From positions 1 through 29,256 of the forward strand of contig CAZXCU010000036.1 of NCBI GenBank assembly GCA_964639245.1: a stretch of DNA of 29,256 nt, given 5' to 3'. Origin of the DNA: SB15 sp964639245 (GTDB lineage: Bacteria > Chloroflexota > Anaerolineae > Aggregatilineales > J027). Below are positions 1 to 8,632 of the stretch, one piece after another. The stretch's first letter is position 1, and the number at the start of each line of letters is the position of its first letter. Position numbers and translations under genes: made by a program. The notes below the pieces were generated by a model. That model searched no databases and was not told the origin of the DNA. It worked only from the letters and a program-made list of their open reading frames with translations.

Positions 1-2461
1 TCGACATCCATATTGTGAGCGGATTGCTTGACTATCTCAATTAGCACCATTGGTTTGTAGTTCGGGTCGCCTTTTCTATCGAAGAAATACCATGTGTTCC
101 CCGAAACATGGAATTCGAGACGGTCATCTACCAGCGTATCGGTAGGATTATAAATGTTCATCTGATAGACTTTTTCGCCGCCGGAGGTGCCGAGATAGTA
201 CATGATGATATACCACCCGCCGGAGTCGTCATCTTGGAAGCGCTGCGGTTCATCCGGGGTGAGTTTGGACGGGTCGAAGGTAGCAATTACACGGCAAACG
301 CTGTTGGAGCAGTTCGCCCAGACTTCAAAATTCCCACTGAGCAAGGGATAGCCCTTGATGCCAATGCCGGGGTTGTACCATGTGGTGTCGCAAGCATCGC
401 CACCCGCATGACCCCACCCGTTTTCCTGACCGGGGTTGGCGTGATTCGGGCAGTTGTCTTCGGCATTGGCAATGCCGTCCAAATCGTTGTCGTTGAGGGG
501 GTCATAGGCTTTGGGCGGTTGGCAAACATCGCCAATCCCGTCGGCATCACCGTCTTTCTGGTCATTGACAAGCAAGGGGCAGTTGTCTTTGGCATTTTCC
601 ACGCCGTCGCCGTCGGTGTCGCCAGATGCAGTGGCATCGCACACATTGCCAATCGTGTCACCGTCCAAATCGGCTTGGTCAGGATTATAAGCGCTTGGGC
701 AGTTGTCCGTAGCATTGTCGATGCCGTCGCTGTCCGCATCCCCTGTGGGGGTGGTGTCGCAGCCATCGGGAATAGTATCGCCGTCGGTGTCCACATTGTC
801 ATTAAAACCGGGGCAAACATCGAGCGCGTTGTCCACGCCGTCGCCGTCCGAATCGCCGGTGGGGGTGGTGTCGCAACCGTCAGCAATCGTATCGCCATCG
901 GTATCTACATTGTCATCAAAGCCGGGGCATTGGTCGGAGGCATTGTCCACGCCGTCGCCATCCGAATCGCCCGTGGGGGTGGTGTCGCAGCCATCGGGAA
1001 TGGTATCGCCGTCGGTGTCTACAGTGTCATTAAAACCGGGGCAAACATCCACCGCATTATCTACGCCGTCATTGTCGGAATCGCCGTTGGGGGTGGGGTC
1101 GCAGCCGTTGGGTGTGCCATCGCTGTCGGTGTCTTGGTTGTCGTCAAAGCCGGGGCAAACGTCCACCGCGTTATCTACCCCGTCGCCATCCGAATCGCCG
1201 TTGGGTGTGCCATCACAGCCATCGGGAATGGTATCGCCGTCGGTGTCCACATTGTCATTAAAACCGGGGCAAACATCCACCGCATTATCTACGCCGTCAT
1301 TGTCGGAATCGCCGTTGGGGGTGGGGTCGCAGCCGTTGGGTGTGCCATCGCTGTCGGTGTCTTGGTTGTCGTCAAAGCCGGGGCAAACATCCACCGCATT
1401 ATCCACGCCGTCATTGTCGGAATCGCCGTTGGGGGTGGGGTCGCAGCCATTCGGAATGGTATCGCCATCGGTGTCCTGCGTATCGTCAAAGCCGGGGCAA
1501 ACATCCACCGCATTATCCACGCCGTCATTGTCGGAATCGCCGTTGGGGGTGGGGTCGCAGCCATNNNNNNNNNNNNNNNNNNNNNNNNNNNNNNNNNNNN
1601 NNNNNNNNNNNNNNNNNNNNNNNNNNNNNNNNNNNNNNNNNNNNNNNNNNNNNNNNNNNNNNNNGCATTATCCACGCCGTCATTGTCGGAATCGCCGTTG
1701 GGGGTGGGGTCGCAGCCATCAGGAATGGTATCCCCATCAGTATCCTGCAAATCATTAAAACCGGGACAAATATCCGCGAGATTGTCTATCCCATCCCCAT
1801 CCGAGTCACCGTTGGGGGTGGGGTCGCAAGCATCGCCCAAACTATCCCCGTCTGTATCAGTTTGACTCACATTCGGAACCCCCGGACAGTTATCCGCCAG
1901 ATTATCAATCCCGTCGCTGTCGGTATCGCCATTGGGGGTAGGGTCGCAGACATCGCCCAAACTATCGCCATCGGCATTTGCTTGGTCAGAATTGGCGTTG
2001 CTGGGGCAGTTATCGAGACTGTCCTCAACCCCATCCGAGTCGGCATCGGGCGCAGCGCAGGAAATCGTATAATTGATAGTACGCCCATTGCCTGAATTGC
2101 GAACAAAACTGACCGTTTGGTTGCCACTACTAGCGGCGGTAACTTGTAGGGTGATGGCTGGTTGGGTGCGGTTGCGGGTGGCGTTCTGGCTGGCCCCGCC
2201 CACCGTGAGGGTAAAAGTCGCATTGTTGTTGTTGCTTGCGCTCACACTGGCAACAACCGTCACTTTTTCCCCTGCACTCAAATTGAGGGTTGCGCTGTCG
2301 GTGGTGTTGCCGTTGTTCAATGTGCGCGTGAACGCCGCATTGGAGGCGATATTCTGGCAAGCGGTGCTGATGGCCTGCACTTTCGCGGGTGCGGGCAGCA
2401 GCCAGAGTGTTAGGATGATGAGGCTACAGATAAGAACAAAATAGTTGATTTTTCGCATCAT
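1..2461 (-). CDS. Secreted thrombospondin type 3 (TSP3) repeat protein, 3' end off the window, interrupted by a gap
   Basis: A secreted, probably calcium-binding, surface or matrix protein. The start at 2461 encodes MMRKINYF, a hydrophobic signal peptide ending near VQA (about residue 30). Next comes a roughly 110-residue Asn/Thr-rich beta-type domain, then a long array of Asp-rich TSP3 units of the DxDxDGxxDxxDxCP type. Upstream of the gap the array reads in one frame. Below the 100-N gap it continues in another frame, open to base 1, so I treat both halves as one gene. After the last TSP3 unit (near base 390), about 130 residues rich in Trp, Tyr and Phe form a C-terminal domain I do not recognise (it contains GGWYIIMYYLG and WYFFDRKGDP); it runs off the edge. 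TSP3 units bind Ca2+ in known families; the role here is inferred. The Val- and Gly-rich reading on the opposite strand is an antisense artefact. Confidence 0.85.
723..1789 (-). repeat. 114-bp tandem repeat (38-residue TSP3 units)
   Basis: The same motif recurs at 723, 837, 951, 1065, 1179, 1293, 1407 and 1521, each exactly 114 bp apart. It encodes a unit of the form DNDGVDNAVDVCPGF...DTDGDTIPNGCDPTPNGDS. The next copy toward the C-terminus lies 120 bp away at 603. Neighbouring units are almost identical in DNA, which points to recent unit duplication and explains why the assembly broke here. Confidence 0.93.
1565..1664. other. Assembly gap of 100 N inside the TSP3 array
   Basis: A run of exactly 100 N, the usual placeholder for a gap of unknown size. 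Both flanks carry the same repeat sequence (gcattatccacgccgtcatt on each side). The coding frame differs across it: codons occupy positions 3k+2 above the gap and 3k below. A continuous gene therefore needs a true gap length of 2 modulo 3. Confidence 0.97.
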
Positions 2462-2550
2462 TTTGAGACTCTTTTGACGTGTAAGGGATACATTTATAGT
2501 ATTCTCAATGTATCTAACTTAATAATAGCAAAATCGAAAAGCTGAGTCTG

Positions 2551-2596
2551 TGAATTTTTCATGAAATTTAAACGTGTCTTAAACGATTTCTTAAAT
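2551..2596 (-). promoter_or_regulatory. AT-rich control region with phased TTAAA repeats upstream of the TSP3 gene
   Basis: This lies about 90-135 bp upstream of the TSP3 start. TTAAA begins at 2568, 2579 and 2591, spacings of 11 and 12 bp. That is the one-turn spacing of direct repeats bound by OmpR/PhoB/PhoP-class response regulators. Just beside it, 2551-2565 reads tgaatttttcatgaa, which recurs at 22650-22664 upstream of the other giant secreted protein. Binding is inferred; the repeats are directly visible. Confidence 0.45.
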
Positions 2597-2659
2597 TTAT
2601 GAAAAGCGTAAAGCAACAAAATAATAGGACGATACAGGGCGGTTGACTAACAACCTTCA

Positions 2660-2690
2660 GGAAATAAAAAACGCGGGGTGTGCCGCGTTT
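2660..2690 (-). terminator. Rho-independent terminator for the 2917-3891 gene
   Basis: The 8-bp stem aaacgcgg/ccgcgttt (2669-2676 with 2683-2690) has a 6-nt loop and is followed on the minus strand by a T tract (TTTTTTATTT). It sits 226 bp past the stop of the minus-strand gene at 2917. The opposite direction lacks a good T tract. Confidence 0.75.
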
Positions 2691-2747
2691 CTATGGTTGT
2701 TGAGGGATGCTTATGGAGAAAGCCAGACAAATCCGAATAATCCCACC

Positions 2748-2860
2748 CCTCACCCCAACCCCTCTCCCACAAGGAGCGAGGGGCTAGATGAACTATTCTG
2801 ACCTTTGAGAAACTTTTGTTCCCCCTCTACATTCAATGGAGAGGGGGCTAGGGGGTGAGG
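2748..2860. repeat. Palindromic cctcacccc...ggggtgagg element
   Basis: The left arm (2748-2767, cctcaccccaacccctctcc) and right arm (2838-2860, beginning ggagaggggg and ending ggggtgagg) are imperfect inverted repeats around a 70-bp centre. Such cctcacccc-bounded palindromes recur in many bacterial genomes as short non-coding repeats. The rest of 2462-2916 carries no gene I can support. Confidence 0.6.
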
Positions 2861-2900
2861 TCAGAAAAATAAAATTATTCGCAAACTCATTGCCTTGTCC

Positions 2901-2916
2901 ATTATCGGACACAGCA
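2901..2916. repeat. Solo terminal repeat of MITE-like family A
   Basis: The sequence attatcggacacagca matches the right-hand terminal repeat of the elements at 4086-4274 and 17926-18032, but no left partner is seen nearby. It directly abuts the stop codon (cta, 2917-2919) of the following minus-strand gene, suggesting the remnant of an insertion at the gene's end. Confidence 0.6.
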
Positions 2917-3891
2917 CTAATTCACCAGCAGGGTATCCACCATCATTTTGAACATCGGGGCAAGCTGTTCGACTTGTTCGGGGGTGCAGCGTCCAATGAA
3001 CACAATCACCTGATTGCCGTAGACCACACGATATTCAAATTCGGAGTCGACGAGGTTCGCACCGTTGGCATCTTGGTAAGGCACTTCGGTTTGACCCTGC
3101 ACCCCGTCACCAAGCGGCAGCGAAATCGGCGCGATGCCCATGTCCACGTAGCTGTTTTCCGCGTACCAATCCTTGATAGCAGCTTCGGCATCGGCAGCCG
3201 TGTAACCTTCTGCCACTTCTTCGACATACACGCCGATGATAGCATTGGTTTTGCTGTCAATCAGGGCGAAATCCAACACGGTGTCCTCCGCCAGCGCCTG
3301 TGCTTCCCATGTGCTGGGGGCTTGGATGCTGAGTTTTGTGCCACTGGTGCGCGGCCACGCATCTTCCACGTTGGGCAGTACAACGGTATGGGCAATTGAT
3401 TCAAACAGGGGGGTGAAATCTTCAAACACGGCAATTGCCGAAGTCAGCGTCAGGAAGTAAACATCGGTGCCGGTCAAAAAGACATACTGAAATTGTTGTG
3501 CGTTGGGGTTGACGGTGGCAGGGGTCATTTCCATGCGGAGAGTTTGACCCTGCGGCAAATCCAGAATGAGCGATTCGAGAACTTCGATACCCTCACCGGG
3601 GTAGGATGCCAGAAGTTCTTGCTGGGCGGCTTCGGGGGTGACAGCGCCAATATTCGGTACATGCACGATGTTCAGATTGGTGCTGTTATCCGGGTGCATC
3701 AACGCCAGATTTACACCCGCCGCCGCCGGGTCGGTGGTGGCATCGCGCCAATCGGCAGGGGCGCGGAATTTCATATCGGCGACCTTAAAGGACACCCACG
3801 CGGTGGTTTCGGCGGTTTGTTCTTTCTGGGCGGCGGCTGTTCCGGTGACAGCCATCATCATGACCAACAAAATCAGGACAAAACGTTTCAT
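2917..3891 (-). CDS. Secreted protein with two PsbP/Mog1-like halves, function unknown
   Basis: 324 residues. It starts MKRFVLILLVMMM with a typical Sec signal peptide, probably cleaved after TAAAQ or nearby. The mature part has two related halves, about 31-175 and 183-324. Each opens with a short strand plus APADW or APSTW, and each contains an aliphatic strand near its middle and a closing amphipathic helix (FESIAHTVVL and FKMMVDTLLV). This layout resembles PsbP/Mog1-fold (DUF1795-like) proteins, but the match is by eye and weak. No lipobox cysteine, catalytic motif or membrane anchor is seen beyond the signal peptide. The start has a good Shine-Dalgarno (GAGGT, 7 nt before ATG). It is a single-gene unit with its own promoter (3923-3951) and terminator. 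Confidence 0.7.
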   Translation of the reverse strand: MKRFVLILLVMMMAVTGTAAAQKEQTAETTAWVSFKVADMKFRAPADWRDATTDPAAAGVNLALMHPDNSTNLNIVHVPNIGAVTPEAAQQELLASYPGEGIEVLESLILDLPQGQTLRMEMTPATVNPNAQQFQYVFLTGTDVYFLTLTSAIAVFEDFTPLFESIAHTVVLPNVEDAWPRTSGTKLSIQAPSTWEAQALAEDTVLDFALIDSKTNAIIGVYVEEVAEGYTAADAEAAIKDWYAENSYVDMGIAPISLPLGDGVQGQTEVPYQDANGANLVDSEFEYRVVYGNQVIVFIGRCTPEQVEQLAPMFKMMVDTLLVN

Positions 3892-3922
3892 GAAATTACC
3901 TCAATTTCTCTCTTTACCTACG

Positions 3923-3951
3923 ATAGTACGGTGACGCGGACGATTAGGCAA
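3923..3951 (-). promoter_or_regulatory. Sigma-70-type promoter of the 2917-3891 gene
   Basis: On the minus strand, TTGCCT (3951-3946) and TACTAT (3928-3923) are separated by exactly 17 bp. The expected start of transcription, near 3916, gives a leader of about 25 nt that includes the Shine-Dalgarno. Confidence 0.6.
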
Positions 3952-4085
3952 CCAATTTTTGCAGCTTTTTATACCCGCGTAATTTCTCAGCCATTCGTGC
4001 AGATGATTTCATGATAAGCAAAAACAGGCGGGAAGGAATCGGGCTTTGGGCGGAGAATCAAAAAACGCGGGGTGAAGTGATTAAG

Positions 4086-4274
4086 TGCTGGATCCGGTAA
4101 ATAAGTACGGACAAAATTTTCTGTAAGGGTAGGTGACGGACGGCGCGTCCTTAGCACCTACCCTTACAGAATTTTCACCTAATAAATCGGTTTTTCGGTA
4201 GAGGTGGGTCTCCAACAGAGAAAGATGTAAAACATCTGTAACCTACCCTCTGAACTAATTTATCGGACACAGCA
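4086..4274. repeat. MITE-like element, family A, copy 1
   Basis: A 189-bp non-coding element bounded by 17-bp terminal inverted repeats, tgctggatccggtaaat (4086-4102) and atttatcggacacagca (4258-4274). Inside it is a long hairpin with a perfect 15-bp stem: ctgtaagggtaggtg (4121-4135) pairs with cacctacccttacag (4155-4169). A second copy is at 17926-18032 and a solo end at 2901-2916. It encodes no transposase. The stretch 3952-4085 before it holds no gene I can support. Confidence 0.75.
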
Positions 4275-4282
4275 TTTAGTGT

Positions 4283-4482
4283 CTATCCGTAAATTCATTT
4301 TAACGCCGTGCTTGAGCGCGGTGTTCACTGGCCTGATGCAGTTTCACTTTTAAATACGGATAGTGTATGGGTGGGTCTATGACCCACCCCCGCAAGGGAA
4401 TCAGGGCGGGTCACAGACCACGCCCGTACATTTGCCCTATTTTATTAAACTGCATTAGCTCAGCGTTTTAATTTACGGATAG
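4283..4482. repeat. MITE-like element, family B, copy 1 (composite)
   Basis: A 200-bp element bounded by perfect 13-bp inverted repeats, ctatccgtaaatt (4283-4295) and aatttacggatag (4470-4482). An inner end, aaatacggatag (4352-4363), defines a shorter 81-bp version corresponding to the copy at 18041-18110. The extra part holds a perfect 9-bp hairpin, gggtgggtc/gacccaccc (4369-4377 with 4381-4389), and the 30-bp motif also seen at 28202-28231. It lies just past the stop of the FtsX permease. Confidence 0.72.
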
Positions 4483-4518
4483 CTCTCTAGCATCCATTCT
4501 TAAACACATATAACCGGC

Positions 4519-7296
4519 CTATTGATAGCGTAAAATGTCGGAGACGGTTTTCCGCGCTGCTGCCACCGAAGGCCACAGGCTGGAAATGGTCGCAATGACC
4601 AGCATCCCCACAAGGCCAATCAAAATGGTGGAAGGGGTGTAGCTCACGCCCACCGCATCACCAAAATTAAAGGTGGTGATGAGCGCGTTGAACAACAAAA
4701 AGCTCAAGGGAACCCCCACCGCCCACGAGATGATCCCGACAATCCAGCCTTCAATCAGAAATTGGGTGGAAATGGCGCTGGACACCGCCCCGATGGAACG
4801 CATCACCCCGATTTCTTTCTGGCGTTCAAACACGCTCATCGAGAGGGTGGAAAACAGACCAATCGCCCCCACCGCAGCAATCAAAAAAGCGGCGGTGTTC
4901 AAAATCACGGCGGTGGTTTGGATGAGCTGGCTCACCTGATCAGCGCTGGCAACCCAGTTGGTAAAGTTGGCGGTGATGCCTTCGTTGAGCATGAGTTCGT
5001 TGATTTCATCCATTTTTGCTTCGACCTGCTCGGCGGTGGGGTCGCTGGTGGTCAAGCGCAGGTTAAAGGCATTGGGAATGGGGTCGCCCGCCAGATTTCG
5101 GCCTTCCAGTTGGGCAAGGTCTTCCCAGTAGAGGGCTACCATATCGGCGGGTTGGTCAGGGCTGGCGAACTGCGGATTGATATTAAAAATCCCTGCAACG
5201 GTGTATTCGGCTGAATTTTCTCCTATGTTCAACCGCAGCGAATCGCCCACCGCGTAACCTCCCGATTCCGCCATCGCTTCCGTGAGGATAATTTGCGGTT
5301 CGCCCATCGTCAAAAATTCCCCGTCGGTGAGTGTCAACGCGGCCTGCGCCATTTCGTTCATGCCACTTGCCAGCACCGTCTGACCGTCAATTTCCACGTT
5401 GGCGAAATATTGATTGGGGGTGGGTGCGCCACGGGTCAGCCCGCCAAAACTGGAAAGTTCATCCCAGCGCATCCAGACCGTATCAAAGGGGTAATTCGAC
5501 ACGCCGATGACCTCAAATTGGCGGGTGTTCGCGCCTGTCCGTATGGTGATGGTATCGCCGGAATCCACCCCCAGTTCGTCGGCAATACCTGCCGTGATGA
5601 CCACGCCGCTACGGGTCGAATCGTCGTACCATGCCGAACCGGAGCGTAAATCAAAATCCAGCGTATCGGGATTTTCGGCATTCGTCCCCAGCGCGTACAG
5701 GGCGGCTGACCCCGCGCCGAAAGTTTGCGGTTCGTAGCCCTCAATTTCAATCGCAATCGCGCCGCCGGGTTCGACCCATGCAATGTCGCTGATATTGTTT
5801 TGTACAAGGTTGGCAACCGTTTCCAGTTCTTGCGTCTGGCTGGGGGTGAGACTGATTTGAAAATTAAAGGTGTCAAAAATATCATCGACGACGGTTTGCA
5901 GCGACACCAGCATGGCAAACACCCCCATAAACGCGCCCGCAGCCAGCGAGAGGGTGAGGACGGTCAGGGCGAGTCGTCCGCGTTTTTGAATGACATTACG
6001 GAGCGCTTGACGGATGCTCATGGGTAGCGGCACAACATTTACGAGGCGTGCCATGAAGCCACGTCCATATTTTGAACCAATCCCCAAGTCGGTCATAGCC
6101 TCCAAGATGGTGACGCGCAGCCCGCTTAAAATCGGCACCACCGCCGCCAGCAGAGGGATAAAAATTCCCAAGAAAATGCCCATCAGGATGGCGGGCGGAG
6201 AAATGGCAAAATCTTCAAGGAAAAAATACAACTGCTCCTCAAGGCTTTTGGTGGCGGAATAGCCCAAAGGAATCCCCAGCAAAACACCGGGAATCACGCC
6301 GATTAATCCGTAGACCAGCGACAGGCCAGCGTACATCATAAAGGTATCGCGTCCGTCTGCGCCAAGCGATTTCATCACCCCGATTTGGCGGCGCTGTTCA
6401 AACACCAGCGCGTTAATCACGTTAAACACCAGAAACCCCGAAACAAGCAGCGCGACAATCGCCAGCAGCGCCATGACATCGCGGAAACTGCGGGCTTGAA
6501 GAATATAGGGGTTTTCGGCGGGGTCTTCGACAATTACGGTGGTCGGAACATAGGGCGTTTCTTCCGCCAGATAGCGTTCAATCGTTTCGGATTGGGCTTT
6601 GGCGGTGGCAAAATCCTGATAGCGGGTGAGGAATAAATTCACGCCTTGCGAGCCGGTGATGTGTTGAGCATCCTCATAATTGGCAAAAATCATGTTTTTG
6701 CCCTGAATATAGGTCGGGCCACCGGGGACAATCGGATATTGATAGGGCATGAAGACTGTCCCGACGATTGTCCATGCGTCTTCGCTGTTGACCCCGTTGG
6801 ACAGAATCCGCAGCAGCAGCGTATCGCCAATGCCGACTCCGTGTGCATCTGCGAAACGCCGTTCTACCACGACTTCGTTGCTGCCACTTTCGGGGTAGCG
6901 CCCGTCAATTAATTCATTCGGTTGAATCGGCAGGTTATCAAGGGCTTGGGTATAGGCAAAAATGCGCCCTTCTTCAAATTGCGCGTCGGCTTCTTTTTTC
7001 CAATACACGGGAAACAAGGCTAACCCGGTGGTATTTTCCATCATCGGTTGGTCATTGAGGGCTTCGATGATGGGGGTATTATCAATGTTTTCCTGACTGT
7101 TGATGGCGACATAGATGCGAGTCATGGCGAGTTTGTCCTCGCGCAGGTCGCTTTCAAGCTGGCTGACCATCAAATCACCCATTGTAAAGAGGGTGACAAC
7201 CCCCAATACGCCGATAAAAATGCTGAGAGATACCAAAAGAGTACGGGCTTTGCGCGTGCTAAGATCACGCCAGATTTTACGAGTGCGGGTTTGCAT
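4519..7296 (-). CDS. Two-module FtsX/MacB-type ABC transporter permease
   Basis: 925 residues. It has the layout of duplicated FtsX permeases. Module 1 has an N-terminal membrane helix (TLLVSLSIFIGVLGVVTLFT), an extracytoplasmic MacB-like domain of about 230 residues, then three helices. Module 2 repeats this from LALTVLTLSLAAGAFMGVFA. Each module carries the family's cytoplasmic coupling stretch, QRRQIGVMKSLGA and RQKEIGVMRSIGA. Such permeases work with a MacB/LolD-type ATPase to move lipoproteins, peptides or other substrates, or to transmit force. No ATPase gene lies next to it, so the partner must be encoded elsewhere. I chose ATG at 7296, which has GGGAGAGA about 6 nt upstream, over an in-frame TTG at 7314. 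It is divergent from the DUF4058 pair. Confidence 0.88.
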   Translation of the reverse strand: MQTRTRKIWRDLSTRKARTLLVSLSIFIGVLGVVTLFTMGDLMVSQLESDLREDKLAMTRIYVAINSQENIDNTPIIEALNDQPMMENTTGLALFPVYWKKEADAQFEEGRIFAYTQALDNLPIQPNELIDGRYPESGSNEVVVERRFADAHGVGIGDTLLLRILSNGVNSEDAWTIVGTVFMPYQYPIVPGGPTYIQGKNMIFANYEDAQHITGSQGVNLFLTRYQDFATAKAQSETIERYLAEETPYVPTTVIVEDPAENPYILQARSFRDVMALLAIVALLVSGFLVFNVINALVFEQRRQIGVMKSLGADGRDTFMMYAGLSLVYGLIGVIPGVLLGIPLGYSATKSLEEQLYFFLEDFAISPPAILMGIFLGIFIPLLAAVVPILSGLRVTILEAMTDLGIGSKYGRGFMARLVNVVPLPMSIRQALRNVIQKRGRLALTVLTLSLAAGAFMGVFAMLVSLQTVVDDIFDTFNFQISLTPSQTQELETVANLVQNNISDIAWVEPGGAIAIEIEGYEPQTFGAGSAALYALGTNAENPDTLDFDLRSGSAWYDDSTRSGVVITAGIADELGVDSGDTITIRTGANTRQFEVIGVSNYPFDTVWMRWDELSSFGGLTRGAPTPNQYFANVEIDGQTVLASGMNEMAQAALTLTDGEFLTMGEPQIILTEAMAESGGYAVGDSLRLNIGENSAEYTVAGIFNINPQFASPDQPADMVALYWEDLAQLEGRNLAGDPIPNAFNLRLTTSDPTAEQVEAKMDEINELMLNEGITANFTNWVASADQVSQLIQTTAVILNTAAFLIAAVGAIGLFSTLSMSVFERQKEIGVMRSIGAVSSAISTQFLIEGWIVGIISWAVGVPLSFLLFNALITTFNFGDAVGVSYTPSTILIGLVGMLVIATISSLWPSVAAARKTVSDILRYQ

Positions 7297-7371
7297 ATTT
7301 GAACTCTCTCCCAAAGGTCTCTTCCATGATAAAAGATTTTGTGAAAAAAAGCACTAAGCCTAAAGTTGGAT

Positions 7372-7391
7372 TTTGTGAGATTTGTCACAAA
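7372..7391. promoter_or_regulatory. CRP/FNR-family operator in the divergent promoter region
   Basis: A perfect palindrome, tttgtga-gatttg-tcacaaa, containing TGTGA-N6-TCACA, the classical CRP-family half sites and spacing. A -10 candidate for the rightward gene (tatgat, 7415-7420) would place the operator centre near -45. A -10 candidate for the leftward gene (TATCAT, 7331-7326) would place it near -62. Both are positions where CRP-type activators commonly act. Regulation is inferred. Confidence 0.6.
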
Positions 7392-7447
7392 TGCAGTTCG
7401 ACGAACAAAAATGCTATGATAGAAACAGGGCATGTGAGGTGATGGGC

Positions 7448-8632
7448 ATGGCGATTTATTTACCGAATAATCAGTATCGCGGGGTCAACGCGCATTTCCA
7501 AAGTACCGCCCAATGGGAACGGGATGGTTGGTCATCGTTTCATACAACTTACATTGCAGATTTATTTAAATATCTGGCGAGGATTCTTCCCCCGCATTAT
7601 GAGCCGACAGTGGAGCGTTCTTTGCAGATTCGGATTCATGACCCGATGGAAAATGACAGCATTTTAAGTAAAAGAGCCTATCCCATCCCTGATGTAACCA
7701 TCTGGCAGGTTGGAACACCTGCCATCTTCCCATCCTCTGCGTTTACGCCGGTTGCCACACCTACCATGGTCGATGCTTTGTATGACACCCTCGAACGCGA
7801 TGAAGACCAACGCATTTCGGCAGTGACTATCCGGGAGAAAAAGCCAGATGGCCTTGAGTCGGTGCCGATTGCGCGGTTTGAACTACTCTCGCCAACCAAT
7901 AAAGTTGCTGCGTCTAAATATGTAGCTCGCAGTGAAACTGCCCTCGAGTCGGGTACAGTGTTGATTGAAATTGACTTTTTACATGAAACCGATTCGCCTT
8001 TGGTCGGGATTCCAAGTTATGTGCGCCAGCAACCCAATGCTTTTCCCTATTTAATCACTGTCAGCGACCCACGCCCCACCGTCGAACAGGGCAATCGGGA
8101 ACGCTATGGTTTTTTTGTGGACAAGCCTATGCTGCCTATTCCTATCAAATTAGCGTGGGAAGATGTGATCGCTGTTGATTTTTTGCAGGTTTATAACCTG
8201 TCATTTAACCACATTTCAACGTATTTCACGCGGGCAAATTACGCGAAAGAGCCGTTCAATTTCCACACCTATTCGCAGGCAGACCAAAAACGCATCTGGG
8301 CGCGGATGGTGGCGGTGGTGGATGCGGTGCGAATGGGGCAAGATTTGACATTTGCGCCGTTTCCCATCCCCACCCCCGAAACCGATGCGGCGTTTGCCCT
8401 GCTGGAAGCCACCCCTTTTCAGCAGGCGAGTTTGTTGATTGCGGAGTCCAGCTTGACGGCCTACTGGCTGATTCACACCGCACGGCATGAATTGCTTCAG
8501 GTTGAGCGCCGTCTGGAAACCGAGCAAAACAGGCTTCAAACTTCTGTGCTGGCACAGGGAACAGAAACCGAAATTTCTGCCGCCTTCCAGACCGCCAAAA
8601 GCCATTTTGAACAAACAGGACAGTTTGTATGA
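7448..8632 (+). CDS. DUF4058 family protein (first of a tandem pair)
   Basis: 394 residues, soluble, function unknown. The family is recognised from the opening N-Q-Y-R-G-(V/I)-N-A-H motif, the central IPDVTIW ... FELLSPTNK ... LIEIDFLHETDSP block and the C-terminal region with FxxYxxxDQ. The central block resembles the PD ... E-V-x-S-P core of Uma2 nuclease-fold proteins (D82, E145, K152 here), but this copy has FE where the second copy has VE. The start at 7448 has gaggtg 6 nt upstream. In-frame starts at 7382 (TTG) and 7442 lack a properly placed site. Its stop overlaps the next start (ATGA), so the pair is translationally coupled. The last 29 codons share almost identical DNA with the end of the next gene. 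Confidence 0.82.
   Translation: MAIYLPNNQYRGVNAHFQSTAQWERDGWSSFHTTYIADLFKYLARILPPHYEPTVERSLQIRIHDPMENDSILSKRAYPIPDVTIWQVGTPAIFPSSAFTPVATPTMVDALYDTLERDEDQRISAVTIREKKPDGLESVPIARFELLSPTNKVAASKYVARSETALESGTVLIEIDFLHETDSPLVGIPSYVRQQPNAFPYLITVSDPRPTVEQGNRERYGFFVDKPMLPIPIKLAWEDVIAVDFLQVYNLSFNHISTYFTRANYAKEPFNFHTYSQADQKRIWARMVAVVDAVRMGQDLTFAPFPIPTPETDAAFALLEATPFQQASLLIAESSLTAYWLIHTARHELLQVERRLETEQNRLQTSVLAQGTETEISAAFQTAKSHFEQTGQFV
8538..8625 (+). repeat. 88-bp direct repeat at the 3' end of DUF4058 gene 1
   Basis: Identical to 9665-9752 except for one base (8617 a, 9744 c). It encodes the shared tail TSVLAQGTETEISAAFQTAK and the residues after it. The upstream parts of the two genes have diverged strongly. 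Confidence 0.92.

Noticed and set aside
723..1564. Regular repeat resembling a CRISPR-like array
   Set aside because: No spacers; every unit is coding and translates as TSP3 on the minus strand.
108..1865. Long plus-strand reading frame rich in Val, Gly and Ile
   Set aside because: It is the antisense of the TSP3 array; periodicity comes from the 114-bp repeat and it spans the N gap.
4060..4074. Half of the 2660-2690 terminator hairpin (aaaaaacgcggggtg) just before element A
   Set aside because: The pairing half is not found on the other side of the repeats, so a split terminator cannot be shown.
7297..7314. TTG start for the permease, and likewise the TTG at 7382 for the first DUF4058 gene
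   Set aside because: ATG starts at 7296 and 7448 have well-placed ribosome sites and match the families.
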